Positions 1 to 7,417 of a stretch of 59,051 bases of DNA are shown in pieces (within the stretch, counting starts at the first letter, position 1; every line of letters starts with the position of its first letter). The DNA comes from Betaproteobacteria bacterium (GTDB lineage: Bacteria; Pseudomonadota; Gammaproteobacteria; Burkholderiales; Rhodocyclaceae). The stretch is from the NCBI GenBank assembly GCA_009779265.1, contig WREP01000013.1, positions 1 to 59,051 on the forward strand. Reading direction: 5' to 3'. Position numbers and translations under genes: made by a program. Below the pieces are notes generated by a model. That model was not told the DNA's origin. It saw only the letters and a list, made by a program, of their open reading frames with translations, and did not search any database.

Positions 1-66
1 CGTGAAACAGATGAGCGCCAATGATAGTGAGCACTTCGCTCGCGAAAGTAGGTCACCGCCAGGCTC
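1..66 (+). rRNA. rrf: 5S ribosomal RNA, 3' part only
   Basis: The first bases read like the 3' third of a bacterial 5S rRNA: a GATAGTG segment, then CGAAAGTAGGTCACCGCCAGGC, which matches the usual GAGAGTAGGxxxCxGCCAGGC end of the molecule. A strong intrinsic terminator follows immediately, as expected at the end of an rRNA operon. The 5' part lies outside the window, so 16S and 23S are not seen. The exact 3' end is approximate. Confidence 0.85.
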
Positions 67-75
67 CCCTATATG

Positions 76-110
76 AAAACCCCCGCAACCTCTGGTTGTG
101 GGGGTTTTTT
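76..110 (+). terminator. Intrinsic terminator of the rRNA operon
   Basis: AAAACCCCCGCAACC pairs with GGTTGTGGGGGTTTT across a three-base loop (TCT), with a single G-U pair, and ends in a T run. It directly follows the 5S end. The A-rich upstream side makes it potentially bidirectional, so it could also stop the convergent acyl-CoA ligase gene. Confidence 0.9.
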
Positions 111-133
111 GTTGGCGCTTCAGAAATGCGGGG

Positions 134-1732
134 TCAAATTTCCTGTGCGCCGGCCTTCCCGGTCACCCACTCGGTGGTCAGGGTTTTGCGGTCGATTTTG
201 CCGTTCGGGTTGCGCGGCAGCGGGCCGGGGCGCTGCTCGATGCCGGCCGGCACCATGTAAGCCGGCATGCGTAGCCGGCATTCGGCGAGCAGGCCGGGGA
301 TGTCGAGTTGGCCGTTGGCGGGCGGCGTGGCGATGACCTGGATGGCTTGGCCGAGGCGTTCGTCGTCGACGCCGAAGGCGACGCATTCGCCGACCATGCG
401 GGTGGCGTAGAGAATTTCCTCGACTTCGGTGGGACTGACGCGATAGCCGGATGTTTTCATCATCTCGTCGCGGCGGCCGATGAAATAGAGGAAGCCGTCC
501 TCGTCCATGCGCACCGTGTCGCCGGAGAAAACGGCGATTTCCGGCAGCACCAGCCCGGTTTCGCGGCCAGGGGCGGTGACTGGCAGCGCTTTGTAGCGCT
601 CGGCGGTTTTTTCCGGATCGTTCCAGTAGCCCAGGCCGACCAGAGCGCCGCGATGCACCAGTTCGCCCGGCTCGTTGGCGGCGCAGGGCGTGCCGTCCTC
701 GCGCAGGACGAGAATTTCGGCATTGGGAATGGCCTTGCCGATGGAGTCGGGGCGGCGATCTACTTGATCCGGCGGCAGGTAGGTGGAGCGGAAGGCTTCG
801 GTCAGGCCGTACATCAAGAAAGGCTTGCTGCGCGGCAGGTGGCGGCGCAACGCGGCCAGCGTCTGGCGCGGCATGCGCCCGCCGGTGTTGGCGAAGTAGC
901 GCAGGTGATCGGTGATGGATGCGGGCCAGCTCAGTTGGGTTAACTGGATGTAGAGCGGCGGCACTGCTGTCAGGCCGGTGACTTTTTCACGCTCGATGGC
1001 CTTGAGCACGTCGCGCGGCAGCAGGTAGTTGAGCAGCGCCACCCGGGCGCCGACGTGGAAGGCGGTGGTCAGTTGGCTGAAGCCGGCGTCGAAGGAGAGC
1101 GGCAGGGCGGCCAGCAGGGTGTCGCCGGCATGATTTTCGAGATAGCCGGCGACGCTTTTGGCGCCGGCCACCATGTTGCGGTGCGAGAGCACCACGCCTT
1201 TTGGCTTGCCGGTGCTGCCCGAGGTGTAGAGAATGCCGGCGACATCGGTGTCGATGACTCGATGGCCCGGGGCTGGCGGGGCGGCGAGCAGTTCGCTCCA
1301 GCGCAGGCTTGTTCCGGGGAGGCTTGTCGTGGCGTCGAGCGTGACGATGTGGCGCAGGTCGGGGCAGGCGGGCAGCGTTTCTTGCAGCAGGGCCAGACGC
1401 TCGGCGGAGGTGACGAGGACGCGGACATTGCAGTCGCGCAGAATGTAGCCGACCTGTTCCGGCTTGAGCAGCGGGTTGAGCGGCACGAAGACGCCGCCGA
1501 CGGCCGCCGCGCCGAAGCTGGCGACCACGGTTTCAAGGCGCTTTTCCAGATAGATGGCGACGCGCTCGCCGCGTTGCAGGCCGAGCCCGATGAGGCCGGA
1601 GGCAAAGGCAGCCACCTGCTCGGCGAGGCCGCGGTAGGTCAGCGATGATTCGCCATAAGTCAGGGCCGTGGCTTCCGGCGCGCGGGCGGCGGAATGGGCG
1701 ATCAGTTCGTGCAGCAAATGGGTGTCGGTCAT
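134..1732 (-). CDS. AMP-forming acyl-CoA ligase, exosortase A system-associated
   Basis: This is a 532-residue member of the adenylate-forming (ANL) family. The P-loop-like motif YTSGSTGKPKG lies at residues 169-179, the YGLTE adenylation motif and the SGD(T)VRMDEDGFLYFIGR hinge region follow, and the C-terminal lysine lies in NPNGKIDRK. Its closest match by memory is the acyl-CoA ligase found in exosortase-A EPS loci. It would activate a carboxylic acid as acyl-AMP and pass it to CoA or to the acyl carrier protein encoded divergently next door. An in-frame ATG at 1768 is also possible, but the MTDTHLL start at 1732 fits the family better; neither has a convincing Shine-Dalgarno. It converges on the rRNA operon. 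Confidence 0.85.
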   Translation of the reverse strand: MTDTHLLHELIAHSAARAPEATALTYGESSLTYRGLAEQVAAFASGLIGLGLQRGERVAIYLEKRLETVVASFGAAAVGGVFVPLNPLLKPEQVGYILRDCNVRVLVTSAERLALLQETLPACPDLRHIVTLDATTSLPGTSLRWSELLAAPPAPGHRVIDTDVAGILYTSGSTGKPKGVVLSHRNMVAGAKSVAGYLENHAGDTLLAALPLSFDAGFSQLTTAFHVGARVALLNYLLPRDVLKAIEREKVTGLTAVPPLYIQLTQLSWPASITDHLRYFANTGGRMPRQTLAALRRHLPRSKPFLMYGLTEAFRSTYLPPDQVDRRPDSIGKAIPNAEILVLREDGTPCAANEPGELVHRGALVGLGYWNDPEKTAERYKALPVTAPGRETGLVLPEIAVFSGDTVRMDEDGFLYFIGRRDEMMKTSGYRVSPTEVEEILYATRMVGECVAFGVDDERLGQAIQVIATPPANGQLDIPGLLAECRLRMPAYMVPAGIEQRPGPLPRNPNGKIDRKTLTTEWVTGKAGAQEI

Positions 1733-1856
1733 GGCATGACTTTGGGGATGGCGACGGAAATATTCCATCGTGAAACGACGGACAGTGTAGCGTCTTTCCC
1801 GCGCGGCTGTTCCGCTCGAATCTGCCGATGAACGAGGCTGTCGTGCGCAATCTCAC

Positions 1857-1885
1857 AGTCATTGCAACATTCTCGCCCCTATAAT
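1857..1885 (+). promoter_or_regulatory. Candidate sigma-70 promoter for the EPS gene series
   Basis: A perfect TATAAT lies at 1880-1885 in the divergent gap between the ligase and the acyl carrier protein. The -35 region is poor: TTGCAA at 1862-1867 is too close. Transcription would begin near 1892 and run into the acyl carrier protein and the genes behind it. This is a candidate only. Confidence 0.4.
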
Positions 1886-1920
1886 GCGAGCTTTCTATTC
1901 CGATGCCCCAGGAGCGCGGT

Positions 1921-2172
1921 TTGAATACCCAGAAGGAAGTACTGTCGCTGCTCGACGAGATTCTCAGTTTGCAAGGCCGAGCGGCGGCCTTTGGCCTGGA
2001 TACGCCCCTGCTCGGGGCCATTCCCGAACTCGACTCGATGGCCGTGGTGGCGCTGATTACCGGATTCGAGGAGCGTTTCGGCTTTGTTGTCGACGACGAC
2101 GAGATCGAGGGCAGCGTCTTTGCCACGGTCGGCTCGCTGGTCGCGTTCATCGACGGCAAGCTGGCCGGCTGA
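1921..2172 (+). CDS. Acyl carrier protein, exosortase A system-associated
   Basis: This small acidic protein (83 residues from this start) has the phosphopantetheine attachment motif ELDSMAV, with the modified serine near residue 39. It probably carries an acyl group activated by the neighbouring ligase during polysaccharide decoration. I chose TTG at 1921 because AGGAG sits six bases upstream at 1910-1914. An in-frame ATG at 1903 has no ribosome binding site and would add MPQERG. It is followed after 12 bases by the GTG start of a hydrolase gene, suggesting one operon. Confidence 0.85.
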   Translation: MNTQKEVLSLLDEILSLQGRAAAFGLDTPLLGAIPELDSMAVVALITGFEERFGFVVDDDEIEGSVFATVGSLVAFIDGKLAG

Positions 2173-2184
2173 TCCGGCGCCATC

Positions 2185-2985
2185 GTGCAGCCCGAATTTC
2201 TTGCTGTCCGCGACGGGCGGCGCTTCTGCCTGTTCCACCCGGCGCGCGGGAAGGCCAGGGCGGCGGTGCTTTACCTGCATCCCTTCGCCGAGGAAATGAA
2301 CAAGGCGCGGCGCATGGCGGCGCTCCAGTCGCGCGCCCTGGCCGCCGCTGGTTGCGATGTGCTGCAAATCGACTTGCTCGGCTGCGGCGACAGCAGCGGC
2401 GATTTCGCCGACGCGACCTGGGCGGCCTGGCGCGAGGATGCGCTGGTCGCCTGCCGCCATCTGCGCGCCCGTTCCCAGGCGCCGCTGTGGCTTTGGGGAT
2501 TGCGCGCCGGCTGCCTGCTGGCGGCTGAAGTTGCGGCGGAATTAGCGGAAGAAGTCGATTTCCTGTTCTGGCAGCCGGTGCTTTCCGGCCGGCAGCATTG
2601 GCAGCAATTCATGCGTCTGAAAATGGCCAGCGAAATGGCGGCGGGCCAGGCCAAGGCGGTAGGCGAACAGTTGCGCCGGCAATTGGTCGCCGGGCAGGCG
2701 GTCGAGATCGCCGGTTACACCGTTGCGCCGGCTCTGGCCGCTGGTCTGGAAGCGGCGGAACTGACGCCGCCGGCTGGCCGTGGCGGCCGGGTCGTGTGGC
2801 TGGAAATCTCGTCGCGCGACGCGGCGAGCCTGACGCCAGCGGCGATTCAGCGCATCGAACAATGGCGGGCCGCCGGGTTTACAGTCGAGGCCAGCGTCGC
2901 GCGCGGCCCGGCGTTCTGGCAGACCAGCGAAATCGAGGAAGCGCCGGAACTGCTCGCCGCCACCCTTGCGGCTTTGGCGGGGTAA
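2185..2985 (+). CDS. Exosortase A system-associated hydrolase 2 (alpha/beta-hydrolase fold)
   Basis: The 266-residue protein has an alpha/beta-hydrolase layout: the YLHPFAEEMNKARRM oxyanion-side segment, LLGCGDS, and the elbow region LWGLRAGCLLA. It matches the family I know as exosortase A-associated hydrolase 2. The elbow reads G-L-R-A-G rather than G-x-S-x-G, so the nucleophilic serine is absent, which is usual for this family and suggests non-classical or lost hydrolysis. It starts with GTG. The next gene encodes hydrolase 1; the two are normally found as a pair in EPS loci. Confidence 0.8.
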   Translation: MQPEFLAVRDGRRFCLFHPARGKARAAVLYLHPFAEEMNKARRMAALQSRALAAAGCDVLQIDLLGCGDSSGDFADATWAAWREDALVACRHLRARSQAPLWLWGLRAGCLLAAEVAAELAEEVDFLFWQPVLSGRQHWQQFMRLKMASEMAAGQAKAVGEQLRRQLVAGQAVEIAGYTVAPALAAGLEAAELTPPAGRGGRVVWLEISSRDAASLTPAAIQRIEQWRAAGFTVEASVARGPAFWQTSEIEEAPELLAATLAALAG

Positions 2986-3024
2986 TCGTATGAATGCGCC
3001 AAACCGAAAAATTCTCCGACGCCC

Positions 3025-3093
3025 TGATACCCTCTCCCCGCAAGCGGGGCGAGGGAGAGCATATGTGGCGCATCTTTCATGCGATCACCCTGC
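3025..3093. repeat. Dispersed palindromic repeat, family R, copy 1 (partial)
   Basis: The gap between the two hydrolase genes holds a hairpin (CCCCGC-AA-GCGGGG within a purine/pyrimidine-rich block) and ends in TTTCATGCGATCACCCTGC. The same end, preceded by the same GCGAGGGAGAGCATA block, recurs at 32941-32996, and related ends bound the longer copies at 48400-48821 and 55329-55548. Confidence 0.65.
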
Positions 3094-3111
3094 TGCCTTG
3101 GTGGAAACGCC

Positions 3112-3960
3112 ATGAACGAACAGGCCATCTTCTTTCCCTGTGCCGGCGAATCCCTGCTTGGCATCGTCGCGGCGCCCGCCGCGCCGGCGACGACCGGCGT
3201 GTTGATCGTCGTCGGCGGGCCGCAATACCGCATCGGCAGCCACCGGCAATTCCTCCTGCTGGCGCGGGCGCTGGCGGCAGCCGGCTACCCGGCGATGCGC
3301 TTCGATTATCGCGGCATGGGCGACAGCACGGGCGCGGCGCGCGATTTCACCGCCGTCGACGACGACATCGCCGCCGCGCTGGCGGCCTTCCGCCAGCATT
3401 GCCCGCAGCTCGAACGCATCGTGCTGTGGGGCCTGTGCGATGCCGCCAGCGCCGCCTTGCTGTACTGGGCGCGCAGCCGGGATGCCACGATCGGCGGCCT
3501 GGTGCTGCTCAATCCCTGGGCGCGCTCGGAAGCAACGCTGGCGCGCACGCACATCAAGCATTACTACCTCCGCCGGCTGGCGCAGGGCGAATTCTGGCGC
3601 AAGCTGTTCGCCGGCCAGTTGGGCTTCGGCCGGGCGCTGCGGGATTTCGCCGGCAACTGGCGGCGCGCCCGGCAGGCGGACGGCGCTACCGCCGATGCCG
3701 AGCCCTTCCAGAAGCGGATGCTGCGCGCCCTGGCGGATTTCCCCGGCCCGTCGCTGACCATTCTCAGCGACGACGACTATACCGCCAAGGAATTTCTCGA
3801 AACCTGCCAGGCCGACGCCACGGCCACCCAGGCGCTGGCTGGCCCCGGTCTGACGCGCATCGACGTAGCCGGCGCCGATCACACCTTTTCCTCCCGCGCC
3901 CTGCGCCAGACGGTCGAAGCGGCGACGCTGGAGTGGCTGCGGCGGGCGCTGCCGCCCTGA
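3112..3960 (+). CDS. Exosortase A system-associated hydrolase 1 (alpha/beta-hydrolase fold)
   Basis: This 282-residue protein contains GGPQYRIGSHRQF and RFDYRGMGDSTG, which are hallmark segments of exosortase A-associated hydrolase 1. The nucleophile elbow is G-L-C-D-A with cysteine near residue 109 instead of serine, as is typical of this family. A late histidine in GADHTFSS is a plausible catalytic partner. ATG at 3112 is preferred over an upstream in-frame ATG at 3079, because the family starts with MNEQAIFF-like sequence and the upstream part lies in a repeat. The substrate is unknown; context points to an acyl or activated-sugar intermediate in polysaccharide biosynthesis. Confidence 0.82.
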   Translation: MNEQAIFFPCAGESLLGIVAAPAAPATTGVLIVVGGPQYRIGSHRQFLLLARALAAAGYPAMRFDYRGMGDSTGAARDFTAVDDDIAAALAAFRQHCPQLERIVLWGLCDAASAALLYWARSRDATIGGLVLLNPWARSEATLARTHIKHYYLRRLAQGEFWRKLFAGQLGFGRALRDFAGNWRRARQADGATADAEPFQKRMLRALADFPGPSLTILSDDDYTAKEFLETCQADATATQALAGPGLTRIDVAGADHTFSSRALRQTVEAATLEWLRRALPP

Positions 3961-3975
3961 AACGCGGAAGCGGCC

Positions 3976-5187
3976 ATGCCTCTCGATTACCAGGTCTTCG
4001 ATCCGACACCCTGCCGTTTCCCGCTGCCACGGGTGCCGGTGCTGCCGCGCGGCTTCCAGCCCGCCGGTGCCGAGGATGCGGCGCTGTTGGCCGGCATTTC
4101 GCCGTTGCCGGGCGACAGCCTCCATTACAGCCGTGGCCGCTACGCGCTCGGTGCTGCCTACTGCTGCGCCGGGCTGGGCAGCGGCGGGGCGTTGCTGGCG
4201 CCGGCCTACCATTGCGTGACCATGCTCGACCCGGCGCTGGCGCTCGGCGCCGAGGTGCTGCTTTATCCGCTCTCTGCCGATCTGGCGCCCGACCCGGCGG
4301 CGCTCGATGCCTTGCTCGAAGTCTCAAGCAAGCCGGTCAAGGCCCTACTGGCGACGCACTTCTTTGGCTTCGTCCGCGATTTTTCCTGGCTGCAAGCGTG
4401 GTGCGCGGCGCGCGGCATCGTCTTGATCGAGGACTGTTCGCACACGTTGTGTACCGAGCGTTACCGGGTTGCCGGCGCCGGTTGTTACGGGCGCTTCGTG
4501 GCATCGAGTCCATACAAATTTTTTGCCAGCGCCGACGGCGGCTGGCTATACGCGCCCGATGCCGACGCGCTGGCGGGCGTCGCCGTGCGTCCTGCCCGCT
4601 GGTGGGATGAGTTGCGCGGCCTCGGACATTGGCTGGAGAGGGTTCGCCGACGCTCGATCAGCGCCGCCGACAGCGCCGCGCTCGCCGCTCAGTTGGCCGC
4701 TTTGGCCGGTCAGGCAATGGAAACAGGCAATGACAAACACTTGTCGCGCAGCGGCCATTCAGCGCACTATCAGCCGGAACGCGCCAGCATCGCCGCCCTA
4801 CGGAGTTCGCGCTGGCTGGCCGGACATGCCTCGCTGAGCGCCGCCATCAACCAGCGCCGGGCCAATTACCGGCGCTGGCTGCGGGCCGTGGCCGATCTGC
4901 TGCATTGTCGCCCGCTCTACCCGGAATTGCCCGAAGCCGTCGTACCCTACATGTTCCCGCTCTACATCGAGCATCCACTGCCGCATTTCTACTGGCTGAA
5001 ACAGCTTGGCGTGCCGGTCTGGCGTTGGGACGAAATGGCGGTTTCCACTTGCCCGGTGGCGCGCGACTATCGCCTGCATTTACTGCACCTGCCGTGCCAT
5101 CAGTCCTTGCGCGAGGATGAAATGGACTGGCTGCTGGCGGCGCTGACGCAAGTGTTGCGCGCATCGCCCGTCGGAGCCGAGCGATGA
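3976..5187 (+). CDS. DegT/DnrJ/EryC1/StrS-like PLP aminotransferase-fold protein
   Basis: The 403-residue protein has the type I aminotransferase fold. The PLP-ring-stacking and phosphate-side motifs are IEDCSHTL (Asp153) and SSPYKFFASADGGW, where Lys181 is the expected Schiff-base lysine. Proteins of this kind aminate keto-sugars or related small molecules for surface polysaccharides. It is 15 bases downstream of hydrolase 1 and overlaps the start of the FemAB-like gene by four bases, so the genes are probably translated together. The usual exosortase-locus PLP-dependent decarboxylase is absent here, and this gene may fill a different step. Confidence 0.75.
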   Translation: MPLDYQVFDPTPCRFPLPRVPVLPRGFQPAGAEDAALLAGISPLPGDSLHYSRGRYALGAAYCCAGLGSGGALLAPAYHCVTMLDPALALGAEVLLYPLSADLAPDPAALDALLEVSSKPVKALLATHFFGFVRDFSWLQAWCAARGIVLIEDCSHTLCTERYRVAGAGCYGRFVASSPYKFFASADGGWLYAPDADALAGVAVRPARWWDELRGLGHWLERVRRRSISAADSAALAAQLAALAGQAMETGNDKHLSRSGHSAHYQPERASIAALRSSRWLAGHASLSAAINQRRANYRRWLRAVADLLHCRPLYPELPEAVVPYMFPLYIEHPLPHFYWLKQLGVPVWRWDEMAVSTCPVARDYRLHLLHLPCHQSLREDEMDWLLAALTQVLRASPVGAER

Positions 5188-7361
5188 GTTGGGAATTTCT
5201 GCCAGCCGCCACCGCCTTTGCCGCTTGCGCTGTTGACTGGGATCGCCTGAACGACGAGTTGTATGACGGACATCCGTATTTCGACAGCCGTTTCGTCGAA
5301 CCGCTACTCAAGTATTTCGCCAACGGCAGCGAGCGCCTCTGCCTGTATCGCGAGCAAGGCGTCGTGCGCGGCGCCTTGCTCCTGCAACCGGATGGCAAGG
5401 GGCGCTGGGTGTCTTTCCGGCCGGCGCAGGCGCAGGTGACGCCGATCTTGCTGGCCGATGCCGCGCTGTTGCAGGATTTGCTGAAGGCCTTGCCCGGTTT
5501 TGTCTGGTGCCTTGAGTTGTATGCGGTCGATTTGCGCTACGCGCCGTCGTTCGCCTCGCTCAGGGCGGTCAGCATCGTTTCGCCGCACGTCAATACCATC
5601 GGCATCATGCCGGGGGAGGGGTTCGAGGAATACTGGGGGCAACGCCCGAAGAAACTGCGCGGCAACATTCGCCGCTACAACGATCGTCTGGAGCGGGAAC
5701 TCGGCGCCGTCGCCGGGATGCGCGGTTACAGCGGGCAGACAGCCATGGCCGATGGCGTGGCCCGTTACGGCGAACTGGAGAGCGTCGGCTGGAAAGGGGA
5801 AGCCGGTACCGCCGTGTCGATGGACAATGTCCAGGGGCGTTTTTATGCCGAGGTGCTGGCCCGTTTTGCCGCGACCGGGCAGGCCGAGGTTTGCGAACTG
5901 ACGATCAATGACCAATTGGCCGCCTCCCGTCTGCTGATTGGCAATGCGTGCATGCTGGTGGCCCTCAAGACGACCTATGACGAGACCCTGTCGCGCTTCG
6001 CTCCCGGCCGGCTGTTGCTGTACCGCTTGCTGGAACGGGAATTTGCCGAGCACCCGCAGCGGCTCATCGAGTTCTACACCAACGCCACGCGCGATCAGGC
6101 CGAGTGGGCGACCTTCGGTTGTGCCGTCGAAAACGTCCAGTTGTTCAAAAGCGATGGCGCTTTCATCGCCTATATGCTGTTCAGGGCGCTCAAGCACGCT
6201 TTGTTCGCTTCGGCGCGCCTGCGTGAGCAGGAGCCTAAAGCGCGAGCGGTTGACGTCCGCAGTTGCCAACGGCTCGACGATTTTCCGGACGGCGAGTGGC
6301 CGTTCGGCGAATTCGCGCTGGCCGGCGGCGACCTCGAAGCGTCGATCGACTGGTTCGATCTGTTGCATCGTCAGATCTATCCCGACGATGCCGGGGTTTG
6401 CTACTACTATCTCGCTGACGGCGGGCAGGCGCGAGCCGCCCTGCCGCTGCGCCGTGTCCGTCAGGCTGGCGTGGAGACGCTGGAAGCGCTGGGCAATTAC
6501 TACGCGACCCTGTATTCGCCGCTGCTGGGGCAGGACTGTGATCCGCTGGCGCTGCGTCACCTGCTGGGTGCCATCACCCAGGATAACAGCGGCGCCCATG
6601 TGATGCGTTTCGCACCGATGGATCCCGAATCGCCGGCTTATGCCGCGCTCTTGAACGAACTGCGGGTGGCCGGCTGGATGCCGTTTACCTTCTTTTGTTT
6701 CGGCAATTGGTACCTCAAGGTGCGCGGCGGCTGGGAGGATTATCTGCACCAGCGCGGCGGCAAGCGGCGCAGTACCCTCAAGCGGCGCAACAAGAAATTC
6801 GCCGCCGACGGCGGCACGCTTGAACTGATCGACGATGCCGCACGGGTCGAGGAGGGCATCGCCGCCTTCCAGGAGGTCTACTCGGCCAGTTGGAAGAAAC
6901 CCGAGCCTTATCCCGATTTCATGCCGGAGTTGATCCGGCTGCTCGCCGCCAAAGGCATGCTGCGGCTCGGCATTGCCCGCCTGCGCGGCCGGTCGGTCGC
7001 GGCGCAGTTGTGGATGCTTGGCCAGGGCAAGGCCAGCATGTACAAGATGGCCTATCATCAGAACTTTGCCGAGTATTCGCCGGGCACGGTGCTGGCCGCC
7101 TTCCTGATGCAACAGGTGATCGAGCGGGACGGAATCGGAGAAGTCGATTTCCTGATCGGCGACGATAAATACAAGCAGCTTTGGATGGATGAGCGGCGGG
7201 AGCGTTGGGGCATCATCGCCTTCAATTCGCGCACGCTCATCGGCTGCATCCTGGCGCTCAAGGAAGTGGCTGGCCGGCGGCTGAAGCAGGGTGTGCGGTT
7301 GCTCGGGGCCGGATTGGCGAGCCTGAAGGAGCGTCTGCGCTGGAAGGGGGGTAGACCATGA
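5184..7361 (+). CDS. Tandem FemAB/GNAT-fold protein (two fused acyltransferase domains)
   Basis: At 725 residues this is about twice the length of a normal single FemAB-like (BioF2-type GNAT) protein. Two halves resemble each other: residues about 1-355 contain EYWGQRPKKLRGNIRRYNDR, and residues about 365-700 contain DYLHQRGGKRRSTLKRRNKK. Both are followed by E-G/A-A-x-V/T-S and by FYTNATRDQAEWATFG or FLIGDDKYKQLW-like ends. Single-domain versions occur in exosortase-A loci as FemAB-related proteins that may transfer an aminoacyl or acyl group to a sugar. The start overlaps the aminotransferase gene. I infer an internal duplication and fusion giving two active sites or one active and one structural domain. 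Confidence 0.75.
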   Translation: MSWEFLPAATAFAACAVDWDRLNDELYDGHPYFDSRFVEPLLKYFANGSERLCLYREQGVVRGALLLQPDGKGRWVSFRPAQAQVTPILLADAALLQDLLKALPGFVWCLELYAVDLRYAPSFASLRAVSIVSPHVNTIGIMPGEGFEEYWGQRPKKLRGNIRRYNDRLERELGAVAGMRGYSGQTAMADGVARYGELESVGWKGEAGTAVSMDNVQGRFYAEVLARFAATGQAEVCELTINDQLAASRLLIGNACMLVALKTTYDETLSRFAPGRLLLYRLLEREFAEHPQRLIEFYTNATRDQAEWATFGCAVENVQLFKSDGAFIAYMLFRALKHALFASARLREQEPKARAVDVRSCQRLDDFPDGEWPFGEFALAGGDLEASIDWFDLLHRQIYPDDAGVCYYYLADGGQARAALPLRRVRQAGVETLEALGNYYATLYSPLLGQDCDPLALRHLLGAITQDNSGAHVMRFAPMDPESPAYAALLNELRVAGWMPFTFFCFGNWYLKVRGGWEDYLHQRGGKRRSTLKRRNKKFAADGGTLELIDDAARVEEGIAAFQEVYSASWKKPEPYPDFMPELIRLLAAKGMLRLGIARLRGRSVAAQLWMLGQGKASMYKMAYHQNFAEYSPGTVLAAFLMQQVIERDGIGEVDFLIGDDKYKQLWMDERRERWGIIAFNSRTLIGCILALKEVAGRRLKQGVRLLGAGLASLKERLRWKGGRP

Positions 7362-7417
7362 ATCGCGTCTTGATGATTGCCTACCCGCTTGCCGCCCGCC
7401 GGGAGCGGACATGCTGA
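7358..7417 (+). pseudogene. 19-codon stub resembling the start of a glycosyltransferase gene
   Basis: An ATG overlapping the stop of the FemAB gene (ATGA) opens a reading frame MNRVLMIAYPLAARRERTC, ending at TGA 7415-7417. MxRVLMIAYxxPP is the typical first beta-strand of GT4-type glycosyltransferases that commonly follow femAB in exosortase loci. I infer that a glycosyltransferase gene was deleted here, leaving its 5' end fused to the next gene. The stub overlaps the next start codon at 7411, so it could still couple translation. Confidence 0.5.

Noticed and set aside
1055-1648. Long plus-strand frame opposite the acyl-CoA ligase
   Set aside because: It is the antisense shadow of a clear family member; it has no motif and arises from high-GC codon bias.
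2994-4610. 538-codon plus-strand frame covering hydrolase 1 and the aminotransferase
   Set aside because: It is an Arg/Ala-rich out-of-frame shadow of two real genes.
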